Below are positions 1-11,871 of a stretch of 64,000 bases of DNA, piece after piece. The stretch's first letter is position 1. Every line of letters starts with the position of its first letter. The translations under genes and the position numbers were made by a program. The DNA is taken from assembly GCA_963921425.1 (NCBI GenBank), contig OY992835.1, positions 7,130,001-7,194,000 on the forward strand. Reading direction: 5' to 3'. The DNA is from Dryas octopetala (lineage: Eukaryota; Streptophyta; Magnoliopsida; Rosales; Rosaceae). Below the pieces are notes generated by a model. The model searched no databases, had not been told where the DNA came from, and saw only the letters and a program-made list of their open reading frames with translations.

Positions 1-10
1 AGCTGACACA

Positions 11-2863
11 TTGCCAGTGATCATAGCATCGGATTTGAGCAAGACGGAGGAACTGAAATTGCTGCAGCTTCTAGGAGAAAATAAGTCAGCTCTCGGCTGG
101 TCCATTGCTGATATCAAGGGTATAAGTCCCGCGGTTTGCATGCACAGGATCTTTTTGGAAGAAGGGTCGAAGCCCACCATAGAAGCTCAGCGGCGTTTGA
201 ATCCCAATATGAAAGAAGTAGTCCGAAAAGAGGTACTCAAACTTCTGGATGTAGGCGTGATATACCCCATCTCTGACAGCCAGTGGGTTAGTCCTACCCA
301 AGTTGTACCAAAGAAGTCAGGAATCACAGTGGTTGAGAACAAAACTGGGGAATTGGTGCCCACTCGAATGCAAACAGGATGGCGAGTCTGTATAGATTAC
401 CGGAAGTTGAACTCCTTAACTCGGAAAGATCACTTTCCCTTGCCATTTATTGACCAAATGTTGGAGAGGTTAGCCGGGCACTCACATTATTGTTTTCTTG
501 ACGGGTATTCAGGTTATAATCAGATTGCTATCGCTTCCGAAGACCAAGAGAAAACAACATTCACATGCCCTTATGGTACCTTTGCCTACCGGCGTATGCC
601 ATTTGGCTTATGCAATGCTCCAGCTACATTCCAACGTTGCATGATGAGTATATTCTCCGATATGGTCGAAAGGATAATTGAAATTTTCATGGATGACTTC
701 TCTGTTTTCGGTTTCTCTTTTGATAACTGTCTTGGAAATTTGAAGATGGTTTTGGAAAGGTGCAAGGAATTTAACCTTGTTCTCAACTGGGAAAAATGCC
801 ACTTTATGGTGAAGCAGGGAATTGTGTTAGGACACTTGGTTTCAAGTCGCGGGATAGAAGTAGACAAGGCGAAGATTGATTTAATTGCCAATTTGCCACC
901 ACCCACATCAGTCAAGGCTGTACGGTCTTTCTTAGGACACGCGGGTTTTTATCGGCGCTTTATTAAGGATTTTTCCAAAATCAGCCGACCCTTGTGCAAT
1001 CTTCTTTCTAAGGACACTCCGTTTCACTTTGATGAATCATGTTTACAAGCTTTTACAACTTTGAAATCTCTACTCACTTCTGCGCCGATTATGATAGCTC
1101 CAGATTGGGGTCTCCCATTTGAATTAATGTGTGACGCTAGTGACTACGCAGTGGGTGCTGTTTTAGGACAGCGGAAGGACAAGCTTCCACATGTCATTTC
1201 TTATGCCTCAAAAACCTTGAACGATGCACAACTCAATTACTCCACTACTGAGAAAGAGATGCTCGCTGTCATTTTTGCACTTGAGAAGTTTAGGTCCTAT
1301 TTGCTTGGCTCTAAGATCGTTGTTTATACTGACCATGCAGCATTAAGGTACCTTATGTCCAAGAAAGATGCAAAACCAAGGCTCATTCGGTGGGTATTGT
1401 TGTTACAAGAATTTGATGTTGAGTTACGGGATCAGCAAGGCGTGAAGAATGTGGTCGCTGATCATCTCTCCCGTCTAACTCACACTCACGAAAATGAAGA
1501 CACCATTGTGCCATTGCGTGAGAGCTTCCCCGACGAACAGTTGTTTGCGGTCCAACATGTCACACCATGGTATGCGGACATCGCCAATTATCTGGCTGGA
1601 GGGGTGATGCCTCTTGAATTAAGTACCCAGCAGCGAAGGAAGTTCCTCCATGACGTCAAGTTTTACTTCTGGGATGAACCATATCTCTACAAGTATTGCT
1701 CTGATCAGATGATAAGAAGGTGTGTGCCAGCTACTGAACAAGCAAGCATATTACAGTTTGCACATGATCATGCATGTGGAGGCCATTTCGGTTCAAAAAG
1801 GACAGCAGCAAAGATCCTACAGAGTGGTTTTTATTGGCCTTCCTTATTCAAAGATGCTCACACATGGTGTTCAGCTTGTGATCGGTGCCAAAGAGTGGGA
1901 AATATTTCTAATCGCAATGAGATGCCTCAGCATGGGATTTTAGTAATTGAATTGTTTGATGTCTGGGGGGTGGATTTTATGGGGCCTTTTCCCTCTTCAT
2001 ATGGCCATGAGTATATTTTAGTGGCTGTGGAATATGTCTCCAAATGGGTAGAAGCAGTGGCTGCCCCAACTAATGATCACAAAGTTGTTTTGAAACTTTT
2101 ACAAGGCACCATCTTTCCCAGATTTGGCACCCCTCGTGTCCTCATCAGTGATGGGGGGCGACACTTCATCAACAAACCCCTAAAGAATCTCTTGTCAAAA
2201 TACAATATCACTCACAAAGTTGCTACCCCATACCACCCACAAACAAGTGGCCAAGTTGAGGTTTCCAACAGAGAGATAAAGAGAATTCTAGAGAAGACAG
2301 TGAGTACTTCCCGCAAGGATTGGTCCCTTAAGCTTAATGATGCGCTGTGGGCATATCGGACAGCCTATAAGACACCAATTGGCATGTCCCCATTCCGTTT
2401 AGTTTATGGAAAGGCATGTCATCTTCCTATGGAGCTTGAGCATAAGGCGTTCTGGGCAGTCAAGCAACTCAATTTCGACTATGGTGCTGCTGGTGAACAG
2501 AGGAAGCTCCAGCTCAATGAACTAGATGAAATTCGAAATGATGCGTACGAGAATGCTAAAATATATAAAGACAGGACCAAGCTCTTTCATGACAAAACCA
2601 TCTTAAGGAGGGAGTTCTTCCCTGGACAGAAAGTGTTGCTTTTCAACTCAAGACTTCGCCTGTTTCCAGGCAAGCTCAAGTCGCGGTGGTATGGCCCCTA
2701 TGTTGTGGTACATGTTTTTCCACATGGTGCTGTGGAAGTGAGACACATTCAGAATGGAACAACCTTCAAAGTGAATGGGCATCGCCTAAAGCCTTACCTG
2801 GAATCACCATTCAACATTGAGAAGTCCTCAATACCTTTGGCCGAACCATCACCAGCACCTTAG
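11..2863 (+). CDS. Athila-type pol fragment: reverse transcriptase, RNase H, integrase
   Basis: Partial retrotransposon polyprotein, 950 codons in view; the true start lies upstream, so the first ATG here is not a real start. Domains in order: reverse transcriptase (about residues 60-300, with the FMDDFSVF catalytic segment), RNase H (about 365-490, with the [11 protein letters not shown] and TDHAAL segments), the HHCC zinc-binding integrase N-terminus (about 590-645, [10 protein letters not shown]) and the integrase core (about 660-820, beginning VDFMGPFP). The C-terminus has the usual GPY-like end (SRWYGPYVV) and no chromodomain, as expected for Athila/Tat. In the cell this family makes cDNA and integrates it. 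Confidence 0.93.
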   Translation: MPVIIASDLSKTEELKLLQLLGENKSALGWSIADIKGISPAVCMHRIFLEEGSKPTIEAQRRLNPNMKEVVRKEVLKLLDVGVIYPISDSQWVSPTQVVPKKSGITVVENKTGELVPTRMQTGWRVCIDYRKLNSLTRKDHFPLPFIDQMLERLAGHSHYCFLDGYSGYNQIAIASEDQEKTTFTCPYGTFAYRRMPFGLCNAPATFQRCMMSIFSDMVERIIEIFMDDFSVFGFSFDNCLGNLKMVLERCKEFNLVLNWEKCHFMVKQGIVLGHLVSSRGIEVDKAKIDLIANLPPPTSVKAVRSFLGHAGFYRRFIKDFSKISRPLCNLLSKDTPFHFDESCLQAFTTLKSLLTSAPIMIAPDWGLPFELMCDASDYAVGAVLGQRKDKLPHVISYASKTLNDAQLNYSTTEKEMLAVIFALEKFRSYLLGSKIVVYTDHAALRYLMSKKDAKPRLIRWVLLLQEFDVELRDQQGVKNVVADHLSRLTHTHENEDTIVPLRESFPDEQLFAVQHVTPWYADIANYLAGGVMPLELSTQQRRKFLHDVKFYFWDEPYLYKYCSDQMIRRCVPATEQASILQFAHDHACGGHFGSKRTAAKILQSGFYWPSLFKDAHTWCSACDRCQRVGNISNRNEMPQHGILVIELFDVWGVDFMGPFPSSYGHEYILVAVEYVSKWVEAVAAPTNDHKVVLKLLQGTIFPRFGTPRVLISDGGRHFINKPLKNLLSKYNITHKVATPYHPQTSGQVEVSNREIKRILEKTVSTSRKDWSLKLNDALWAYRTAYKTPIGMSPFRLVYGKACHLPMELEHKAFWAVKQLNFDYGAAGEQRKLQLNELDEIRNDAYENAKIYKDRTKLFHDKTILRREFFPGQKVLLFNSRLRLFPGKLKSRWYGPYVVVHVFPHGAVEVRHIQNGTTFKVNGHRLKPYLESPFNIEKSSIPLAEPSPAP

Positions 2864-2865
2864 CC

Positions 2866-4111
2866 ATTCGATATGTCAAGCTAATGACGTTAAATTAAGC
2901 GCTCCTTGGGAGGCAGCCCAAGCATTCCTTTGTTTATTTCTTTGATTGTTTGTTTTACTTTCAATTTTGTTGACGTTAAACCTGCACTTACTCTGTTCTT
3001 TTTCAATTCTCAGTGGTCTGTTGCTACCTTCAGTGTGAGGACAGAATTCAAAGTTTGGGGGAGGGGCATAAACTTCCACCACCAATTTGGAAGAAGCCAG
3101 TTCATGTTCCAATGCCCAAGGGATGTTTCGTGTCATTTTCGTGCTTCTGAGGTAGTCGGTGGTGCTCTCCTGCACTTACTCTCGAGAGGTTGATGCTGGG
3201 GTGAACAAGGCTGTTTTCACGGGCCACAGCCATGTTGAAGGAAGTCTGGGGGTGGGTTTCAGTTTGAGGCCCATGTGGCCCACCAGTTGGTTAATGAGTT
3301 ATATGGGTGATGTGGTCCCTTTTATTTAATCCCAGCTAAGTTATCATTTGGCTGGATATTTTGGGAGCAGAGAGGCGACGCAAGGAGGCTAGGGCATGCC
3401 CTTCACCTGCGCGACCTGAGCAGCACCTAGACGCCGTCTACCCGCGCCGTCGTCCCACTACTTGGCCATCCTCCGCGACGCACAACCCACCAGGTGCTTT
3501 CTTTCCCTCATCTCCCTGTTTCCTTTTTGTCCCTGCGTGATTTTACTGTGTCTCTCATTGAGGACAATGTTCATTTCAAGTTTGGGTTAAATTACTTGGG
3601 TTGAGGGTGTGAGTCTTAATGGGTATCACTTTTGGATTGGGTATTACTCTTATTGGTTCAATTTTTATTTGCCCCAATGCCGATGATAAAAAAATTTTTG
3701 TTTATACATTTTTCTTACATTCAGTGGTTTGGGCGAAATGGCTGGGTATTGTTTGTGTTCTCATTTGATATTATGGTGAACTATTACTCTCATGGTCAAT
3801 CAAAATTTTGTGAGTGAGCACTTTACCAAGTCAATGCAAGTTCTTGTTATTCTAAGAGGCATATGTTATTCTACTTTAAATATCAGTACATACTCTAGAA
3901 CTTGTTTTGAGTATCACTTGAGGCGAAATCCTAAATAAATGCAATAGCTGGGAGATGATTTGGGCCATCTTTGTACTGTTTTAACCAACCCGTTGTACCC
4001 TCATTACCCCTGTAAACTTCCCATTGTACGCCTATTTCTTTGACAGCCCCCACATCTCTACTTTACTACTCCTCAAACATGTTTCTTGCTCCTTATCTAG
4101 AGAACTATTGT

Positions 4112-4151
<40 letters not shown>

Positions 4152-4930
4152 AAAAAAAAAGAAAGCAAGGTGTGTGGCAGCAAAGGAAGGCATAGGAATT
4201 GAGCCCTGTGTGATTTGTAGAAACAAGTTTGGGTGCTGTTTCATTTTATAAAAAAAAACATTGATAAAAAAAAATTGAAAAAAAAAGAGAAAAAGAAAAA
4301 AAAAAAAAAAAAGAAGAAGAAATGTAATGAAGTGTGACCAAAGAAGTCACGACCCTAGGGGATCATTGAGGTGAAAATCAGGAGGATCTAGGGTGAAGAG
4401 CCATCCAAATTGGGCCAACTATATTGTTTCCAAAGTGTTGCAAATTGTGAGATGTTTCTAAGTGTGTTCAATTCCTCTGCATGATTTTCTGCGCTGCTAC
4501 TTTGTGCTGATTTAGTTCTCTAGACTTTGATGTTCCCATTCTCATGTTTGTGTTGAGCCAAATACCCCATCCAGTGCCACAACCGTTGAAAAGCCCTTTT
4601 GATCTTGTGATGTTGCATTTATTTACATTAGTGGAGAGATGATATAAAAAGCAAGCCTATGGGGTATGACATTGTGGCTGTGAGTAAAAGTGTGTGCGCA
4701 TGTGCTATTTGGAGTGCAAGTTTTTGTTCTGATTTTGGCTATTCACATACGCACTTTAATTTGACTATGGTGAGATATTGTTAATCTTGGCATCATGTGT
4801 AGAACCCTTACAATGCTTAGTCATTTCCTTGAGCTTTTAACATAGTGGAATTTTGAGGCATATTTGGGGTATTTAAATAGTTTTGTTTTAATTGGTTATT
4901 GTGTGTTCTGCTCGAGGACTAGCAGGAATT
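2866..4930 (+). other. Athila post-pol non-coding internal region
   Basis: About 2 kb between the pol stop and the 3' LTR with no long frame. It contains A-rich tracts at about 4118-4160 and 4250-4320, and a copy of the polypurine-like motif AAGTTTGGGGGAGGGG at 3051-3066, well upstream of the one next to the LTR. The stretch belongs to the retroelement. Confidence 0.7.
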
Positions 4931-4945
4931 AAGTTTGGGGGAATT
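4931..4945 (+). promoter_or_regulatory. Polypurine tract next to the 3' LTR
   Basis: AAGTTTGGGGGAA directly precedes the LTR start TGATGGGTG. In this family the purine tract primes plus-strand DNA synthesis. Position and composition are seen; the role is from family knowledge. Confidence 0.75.
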
Positions 4946-6106
4946 TGATGGGTGTCTAATGTCTCTGTTTTTAATCTTATTTTTAATTGGTTTTTGTAAG
5001 GTTTTTGGGTTAAATAAGGACTTATTGCTTTGTTTTCCTTTCTTTCAGTTTGCTGGGACCACCGAGGAGTTTTTGAATGGATATTTACTGACAAGGCTAG
5101 GTGATTTCTCCTAATGAAAGAAGGACTCCAAGTCAGCCCTATTTCCTAGTGGTGCCGCAACTTATTCCTGGAAACAAGAGGATTGCTTGCTGATAACGTG
5201 ATGATATTTAAGAGGGCAGAGGCGTGCTTAAAGATATACTTGGCAAGAGGCGTAGGAGAGACTGGAAGGGCAGACGTTGGCAGAGGAAAGGACGCCACTT
5301 TGAGAAGAGCAGTAGGCAGTTTTGGGTGGTTTTTGTTATGACTTTTATTCGGTTTTTATTGATGGATTTGTGTAACTAAATACATTGCTAGGGCAGGATG
5401 AAGCCTTAAGATGATAATCTAGTTCTATTGTTATTTTATCTTTGGTTGTTTTCTTGATAGTGGGATTCTTATTCACCGATTCATACTCAAATAATTACAT
5501 GGATGTTTGATCACCATCTGGGTTGTTAATTGAGTTATTTGATGCAAACTTATGTAGATACCATACAGGGTTTGGGTTTAGCTTCATGTGGATAAGGTCT
5601 GTATATGCCTTGGGTAAATACCATACTCTTGGGATGTGCATGGCTAGTTAATAAATTCTTTGAACTCAAAAGACTCTTTTGCATGACATATTTGTTCTAA
5701 ATACCATAGGCAACTTGCATGTGAAAGTAATAGACTTGTTCTAAATACCATAGGCAAGTCGTGTCCAAAAGGATAGCCAACACTATTAATTAAGTGAACC
5801 GAAGGTAAAGTGACTAGAAGTTAGACAGGATTTTTAGTGGTGGATTCTTTGCTCTAGTATTTTACTTAATTGATTGTTAACGTCACTTTGATATCTCGTT
5901 GCTTTGCCCATATCTTAATTAAATATTGTCTTATTTATTTATTGTGAATTTCAATATCTTTGTTCAAATGAGTTGATTAACCAATCCTTGTGGTTCGACC
6001 TCGTACTTGCGTAACTCTATTCTACTACGGACTTGTGCGCTTGCGAGTAATTTAATTTGGGGTTTTTATTTGTCTCTTCTTTTAGGCATCTCAAAAATAC
6101 CTACCA
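4946..6106 (+). repeat. 3' LTR of the Athila-type element
   Basis: 1161 bp, starting TGATGGGTGTCT and ending AATACCTACCA, whose reverse complement (TGGTAGGTATT) matches the start as an imperfect terminal inverted repeat with TG...CA ends. The base after the end is G of GCTAT, the expected start of the target duplication; the matching copy would lie left of the window. A TATA-like ATATTTAAGAGG lies near 5206. Confidence 0.8.
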
Positions 6107-8720
6107 GCTATTTTTTTTAGTTTGGCTACTAACTTTCTTAAAAACATTTTAGATTAGATACCAAACCTTCTTTCCAGCCTAGCCCATTTCTAGTGGGCTT
6201 ATTTCATATACCGATTTTGCCCTTGGCCCGTTTATTGGGTTTAGTATAATTAATAATTGTTAAAAAATTACTGTTTGGTCGTTGTGCGAACTATTAACTT
6301 TGGAGCTTTATCTCACGCGATTTGTTCTTGGATTTTGCTCACCCCCTTCGTGATTTTCGTCGATCTGGTTATGGAGATAAGTTCTTCTCTTGATTTCTGG
6401 TTGATTTTGAATTTGATTTCTTCATCAATTTGGTTTATTTGATCAGTTGCTCATTGCTTCGACTGTTTTAGGGATTTGGTTTTGATTTTCATTTTGAATA
6501 TGTTTTCTTCATCAATTTGGTTGATTATGACTTTTAATTGATCAACTTGCTTCGAGCTTTTAGGGATTTGGTTTTGATTTTCATTTTAAATATTTTCTTT
6601 CTGTGATTTGTTGCAATAGATTCTTTTATTAGTTTGATTATTTAGGGTTTGATCTGCGATTTTCAATTTTTTCTTTTCTATATTTTCTGCATTTTTTTAG
6701 TTTGAGATATAGAAAGATAAAGATGAATTTCAAGTTGTTCTGCTTGATAGTCACAGGTTAAATTTCCTTCTTAGAGTGTATATATTTAATGTATTTGTTT
6801 AATACAAATCCCATTTTTATGTGAGCTTTTATGTTAAACATCAAGGTGTTTTATGTTAAACTTATCTTTTCTGATCTCAGTCACAACTTCTGATTTTGTT
6901 AATTAGTTGTTATATGAGTTTTGGTAGTGATTTTGGTTCTATTGAGTTTCATTTTTTGTAGCTTATGTTGATTAGTTGAGAAAACTATGGCAGATGCCAA
7001 AAGGAAAGTAAAGTTTGCATGATTAGGTGTTTTATGAGCAAAAGGGTTCTTTGTTTGTTCTTATTGTTGATTCTAGTGAGGTTGCAATTTTTTTTTTCTG
7101 CATATTTTTTGCTTATATAATTCAAAGTTACATGGCAATTTGATTGATTACATATACACCTGTGTTATATCATGAAAATTTGGTTGATTACATATGCACA
7201 TTGTTATGTCATTAGACCTCATCAAATAGAGAAAACTTTCTAAGGTTGTGGAAAGGTTGAAGTTATTAGACCTAGTACATATGCAGTACTAGGTGAAGTT
7301 CAAATGTGTACAATCCAAATTCGCATTCTCTAATTATAAAATAGTAAATGATAGGACTTGTATGGTTATGTACATGCATTGTCATTTGTATAGTGATATT
7401 GTCTTTATATTGGGGTTAGCATATTATATTATGATATCTTGATGACCTTGTAGCCTACTAGTACTTAATTGTTATACCTTAAAGGAGTCTCTTAATTTTG
7501 TTGCGAAACAACCAGTCACAACTAAAATATAAAGTTGTAACTGTTCGACAGTTACAACTAAATTATGACAGTCACAACGTACTTAGATTTAATTAGTTGT
7601 GACTGACTGGATTTATTATTTTAAAAAATATATATATACACAATATCATATAAATTAGGTTCAAAGCAATTACTTTACACAAAAGAAGACTTAGTGCATT
7701 ATATTGAGTGTCACAAAGGTTTTGAATTTTGATGTCAAATTGCGACTTTGTATTTGCATGTATGTTCGGTTTTCATTGCGACTTCTTTTCCATTCTTATG
7801 ACAAGTGTGTGTTCTTTTAATGTCTTCTAAATTATGATTTTCTTTTTGCTACATTTGTAATTTTTTCTTTGAGAGTAATAAGGTTAGAACCAATGAATTA
7901 TTTGGGCTTTTGTTTCCTCCCCCCCCCCCCCCCCCTTTTTGGTAGAATAGGTTTACCGATACTTTTGCATTGATGTTGATTATGAGTTTTCATGTATTTT
8001 TCATGGGTTTGTCATTTTTTGAAATTAATTCATTGCTCAATGACCAACTCGGAGTTTTTTCAGTAAAACAAGTAATAAAACTCAAAATGGGTAGTAAATA
8101 AGAATGCTGGTCTTAGTAAGCAAGGTTCCTTTAAGCCTTTTAACTCTGAATTTGTTCTTTGGGAATTTGAAATATTTTTGCTGGTTATGTAGGGGATACT
8201 CTGAACCTCTTCTCTATTTTACGTGAGCTTTTATGTTAAACATTTAGGTATTTTATGTTAAACTTATCTTTTTCTTAATATTAGTCACAACTTCAAATTT
8301 TGTTATATGAGTTTTGGGGGTGTTTAGGTGTACTTTCTATAGTTTGCATGCTAGAGTTTATGGTCTATCTTTTTCAAATTGTGACAGTCACAACTTCAGA
8401 TGTAGTTGTGACTACAGAACAATCACAATTAAATTATGAGACAATCACGGTTAAATTGTGACTTGATTGAATGTTTTTGAAAAAATTGTACTACAGTGTA
8501 GTATAAATAGAGGTCAAAGCAATATTTTTTATACAAAATAATTACTAGTGCAATTGGGGAAGGTATCTCTTTCAACTTACCATGACAGTCACAAAAAATT
8601 GTGAGACAGTCACAGTTTAACTTGTGACTGAATTAAATTTTTTTTTTTTAACTTGTATTACAATATTGGATAAATAGAGGTCAAAGTAGTACTTTTATTG
8701 AAATTATTATGTAGTGTAGT
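6107..8720. other. AT-rich intergenic DNA, no gene seen
   Basis: No coding region can be supported. The DNA is T-rich with a poly-C run at about 7917-7934. From about 7490 it carries a diverged repeat rich in AGTCACAAC/GTTGTGACT motifs, listed separately. Confidence 0.6.
7490..8710. repeat. Diverged TCACAAC/GTTGTGA repeat family
   Basis: Clusters of AGTCACAACT and its complement occur at about 7508-7610, 8385-8465 and 8580-8630. Two clusters are followed by near-identical segments containing ATAAATAGAGGTCAAAG (about 8500-8520 and 8669-8690); a weaker version follows the first. The same motif family, in opposite order, occurs at 50700-50926 and 58738-58790, where the large hAT element has landed in it. 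No coding content is seen. Confidence 0.55.
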
Positions 8721-8775
8721 GGTAAGAGGTGCCTCTTTCTCTTGCATGAGAGGGGTTTGAATCCCTTCTATGCCA
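8721..8775 (+). repeat. tRNA-like repeat, copy left of the gap
   Basis: A 55-bp segment with a D-arm-like GTAGTGGTAAGAGG (starting just upstream) and a T-arm-like GAGGGGTTTGAATCCCTTC. These resemble the A and B boxes of a tRNA-derived SINE or tRNA pseudogene. A convincing full cloverleaf was not found. An almost identical copy lies right of the N run. Confidence 0.45.
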
Positions 8776-8975
8776 NNNNNNNNNNNNNNNNNNNNNNNNN
8801 NNNNNNNNNNNNNNNNNNNNNNNNNNNNNNNNNNNNNNNNNNNNNNNNNNNNNNNNNNNNNNNNNNNNNNNNNNNNNNNNNNNNNNNNNNNNNNNNNNNN
8901 NNNNNNNNNNNNNNNNNNNNNNNNNNNNNNNNNNNNNNNNNNNNNNNNNNNNNNNNNNNNNNNNNNNNNNNNNNN
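8776..8975. other. Assembly gap of exactly 200 N
   Basis: The run is exactly 200 N, the sort of round number used as a placeholder, so the real length is unknown. Reading frames that cross it are artefacts. Confidence 0.98.
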
Positions 8976-9030
8976 GGTAAGAGGTGCCTCTTTCTCTTGC
9001 ATGAGAGGGGTTCGAATCCCTTCTATGCCA
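8976..9030 (+). repeat. tRNA-like repeat, copy right of the gap
   Basis: Same 55 bp as the left copy apart from one T/C difference inside the B-box-like GGTTCGAATCC, which here matches the tRNA T-arm consensus. The duplication across the gap means either a tandem repeat array or a doubled assembly end. Confidence 0.5.
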
Positions 9031-9049
9031 AGTTGTTTTTGTGTTGTTG

Positions 9050-9392
9050 AACGGCGTTGGCCGGACGGCGGTGGCTGGTGGTCGGCCGGACGGAGGTGGC
9101 CGGTGGTTGGCCGGACGGACGGCGGTGGCCGGTGGTCGGTCGGATGGTGGTGGGCCGAACAGCGGTGGCAGGTCGGAGGTGGGCGGTGGTTGGCCGGACG
9201 GACGGCGGTGGTCGGCCGAACGGAGGTGGGCGGTGGTTGGCCGGACGGACGGCGGTGGTCGGCCGGACGGACGGCGGTGGTCGGTGGTCGGCCGGACGGA
9301 GGTGGCCGGTGGTCGGCCTGACGGCGGTGGCCGGTGGTCGGCCGGACAGCGGTGGCAGGTGGTCGGCCGAACGGAGGTGGCCGGTGGTTAGT
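9050..9392 (+). repeat. GC-rich minisatellite (GGCCGGACGG / GGTGG units)
   Basis: About 340 bp of imperfect tandem units built from GGCCGGACGGCGGTGG and CGGTGGTCGGCCGGACGG, in units of roughly 23-36 bp. Frames are open in all three forward phases because stop codons are absent from the unit, so they are not evidence of a gene. Confidence 0.85.
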
Positions 9393-10040
9393 TGGGAATT
9401 TTTTAAATTTTTTTATTGTAGTGGCATATGATGTAATTTTTATGAATTCTAGTACTCTTCACTTTATTAGTTTGTTTGACTTTTCAACTAGTATCTAAAG
9501 TAAAATGCTATTAAATTTTAGTACGTAAACTAAAAAATTATTAAAGTTTGGTATTTAAAGTCAATGGACCTTAAATAAAATTAGTATAATGAATAAATGA
9601 AATTAGTATATTATCTATACTCTATAATATGTACACTAAACCTTATATATTTTATAATCTATATTTTACATTATTTAGGATATGGTATATGATATTAGGG
9701 TTTAGGCTCTTTAGGGTATTTTAAATTATTTTTTATATAGAAATATATTAGAGTTTACTAGTTTAGGGTTTAAAAACAACTGAACGAAACTCCAAAACGG
9801 CCAAACGAAACCCCAAACTATTTTTTTTCTTTACAATTACCCAAAGGCCCCAAACCCCAATCAACCCTAAACCTTTTAATTTTTTTTTCCTTCTTTTTTT
9901 TTTTTTCTTCTTTTTCTTTCCTTCCTTTTCTTTTTTTTTTTCTTTTTTTTTTTCTTCTTTTTCTTTCCTTCCTTTCCCTTTCCTTTCTTTTCCCCTGAGG
10001 CTCCAACAACTCCCCAGTTTTTTCTTCTTCATTTCTTCTT

Positions 10041-10080
<40 letters not shown>

Positions 10081-10400
10081 ATCTCCCCCCGCCGTCGCCC
10101 CCTGCCCTCGCCCCGTCGCCCCTTGCCGTCTCCTCTCTCTCCCTCGATCTCCCCATGTCGTCGCCTTTCTCTCCCTCGATCTCCCCCTGCCGCCACCCCC
10201 TCTTTATCCCTCGATCTCCCCCTACCACTGCTCCATTTTTCTCCAAAAACCCAGCCTTCCAAAACCCACCAGATCTTACGGCCGAAAATTTCGCCGAAAT
10301 TTCGATAATTTTGACAATTTCAACGAAATTATCCTGAAAATTTAACAATATGGGTTTCGATTTCGATACCCCAAAAAATCGAAATTTAACACCTTGCATA
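9393..10400. repeat. Low-complexity region with a possible hAT-like end
   Basis: AT-rich DNA is followed by T/C-rich tracts (9880-10035), a (CT)n run (10045-10077) and three imperfect copies of CCCTCGATCTCCCC starting at 10141, 10173 and 10208. The right edge, CGAAATTTAACACCTTG (ending 10396), resembles the terminal repeat of the large hAT element (CGAAATTTTACTCCTTG at its right end), preceded by similar AAATTTCG-rich DNA. No partner end was found, so it is at most a truncated relative. Confidence 0.35.
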
Positions 10401-11865
10401 CGCACTATTCTTTCGGGCACTTGATCATCAAATTCTAATCTCCTATGCTTATATACTAGGAAAATTTTATTCATACGACCCTATTAAATATTCACTATAT
10501 CCTAAATCTAATTTTTCTAGGACATCCATTTTTACCTGTAAATAAAGTTTTTTTTTTTTTTTTTTAAAACACACAACAGACAACCCAACCACCAAGCCTC
10601 ACCCACCACTGCCAAGAGGCCCAAGACCATTCCTTTTTTTTTTTTTTTTTTTTTGTTGGTCACAGGGTAAAATTGGAATTTAGTGTTTACAAAAACATAG
10701 TACAGTACATATTATTGAGAGCATTTGGTAAAGTATGAATAGAATTCGAGCATCTACAATAGATTTTTTCAAACAAAATTAAGATTTCATTAAGATTTGA
10801 AGAGTCAAATTAATATTTTAAGATTTGAAGAGCTAAATTTATTTGTTAAAATTGACGAGTTAACTAATACTTATTTTGACGAGTCCATTTGTAGAGGTTA
10901 TTGGAGAGGTTATTGGAGATGATTTATCTAACGTGGCACATTTAATTGAGCAACCAAAAACTTTTGTCGAGTTTGTTAGAGATACTCTTACTCTATACAT
11001 CAACATTAAATTATTTTCTAAATCCTGATCAACATCAAGGAATAATTGACCCATTAATTAATTTGTATTCTCGCAGTTGGACAACTTGGACTAACAAGTA
11101 AGTTAAGTAACAACTATTGAATATTGTATTTTTCTCTGAAAAGAATGACGAGTCAACGATGGTATCATCAGTGACATCATCACCAAGGCAATAACAGAAT
11201 AAGATCATTAGCTCATGTATAATGTGTTGCATTAATACATGAGCACTGCTTGGATACTCAATTTTGAATATCATTTTATATTTATTATCAATCACATGAA
11301 TTCATCGTGAAATTCATTATGAGTATGAAAAAGAAGATAGTGGATTCTATTATGAGCTTATATAATTGATAATGAATACAATATTAGTACTCAAAGTTGA
11401 GTACCCAAATATTTTTTTTAATATATCTTTCAGCAGGAATACAATTTTTCAACATTATAATTAACATCAATTTACAGCATCGACAAATATGAAATATCTC
11501 TTTCTTGTTAATTAATTTATTTCAACATTATAATAGTAATTTATGGTCCAAGATAATTGTTACATTTGGGAATGGCCCATAAGAAGCTTAATTAATTAAT
11601 TAAATCGGAGAGTTAATCAACAAACATTTCTTAATTCTATAGTAGTACTAATGCATATATGCAGGTCAAAATTAACTTATCAATATGGAACTTTGAATTC
11701 TTCATTCTTAATTTTAAAATAAGTTAACAATGTAAGTCATTGTCTCAACACCGGCTACAAGCCGTAGTTGAATTGGTTTTGCATTTTTCAAGCATATATT
11801 GTCGTATTCGGAATTTGTTAATCTATAAATCTATGCAGTAACGATTTGTCAAAGTGTTGGCATTA
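10401..11865. other. AT-rich intergenic DNA, no gene seen
   Basis: Two poly-T tracts (about 10547-10565 and 10634-10653) and otherwise AT-rich DNA. No coding or structured feature is supported. Confidence 0.6.
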
Positions 11866-11871
11866 AATATT

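Larger units (their letters stand above)
1..6106 (+). mobile_element. Athila-type Ty3/gypsy LTR retrotransposon, 3' part
   Basis: This is the downstream part of a Ty3/gypsy element that enters from the left window edge. Seen: a pol region (11-2863), about 2 kb of non-coding internal DNA, a purine-rich tract at 4931-4943, and one LTR at 4946-6106. Gag, protease and the 5' LTR lie outside the window. The RT and integrase wording and the long internal region after integrase fit the Athila/Tat branch, which lacks a chromodomain. No envelope-like frame is visible between pol and the LTR, where some Athila relatives carry one. The visible pol reads open, suggesting a fairly recent insertion, but without the second LTR it cannot be dated. 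Confidence 0.88.

Noticed and set aside
8700-8775. Functional tRNA gene
   Set aside because: Box A and B likenesses are present but no consistent acceptor and anticodon stems could be drawn.
8658-9321. Frames crossing the N run
   Set aside because: They depend on unknown bases and have no recognisable ends.
9041-9431. Long Gly/Trp/Arg-rich frames on the plus strand
   Set aside because: Open in all three phases because the GC-rich tandem unit lacks stops; no protein character.
10077-10337. Ser/Pro-rich frames near the (CT)n tract
   Set aside because: Simple-sequence composition with imperfect tandem repeats; no conserved motif.
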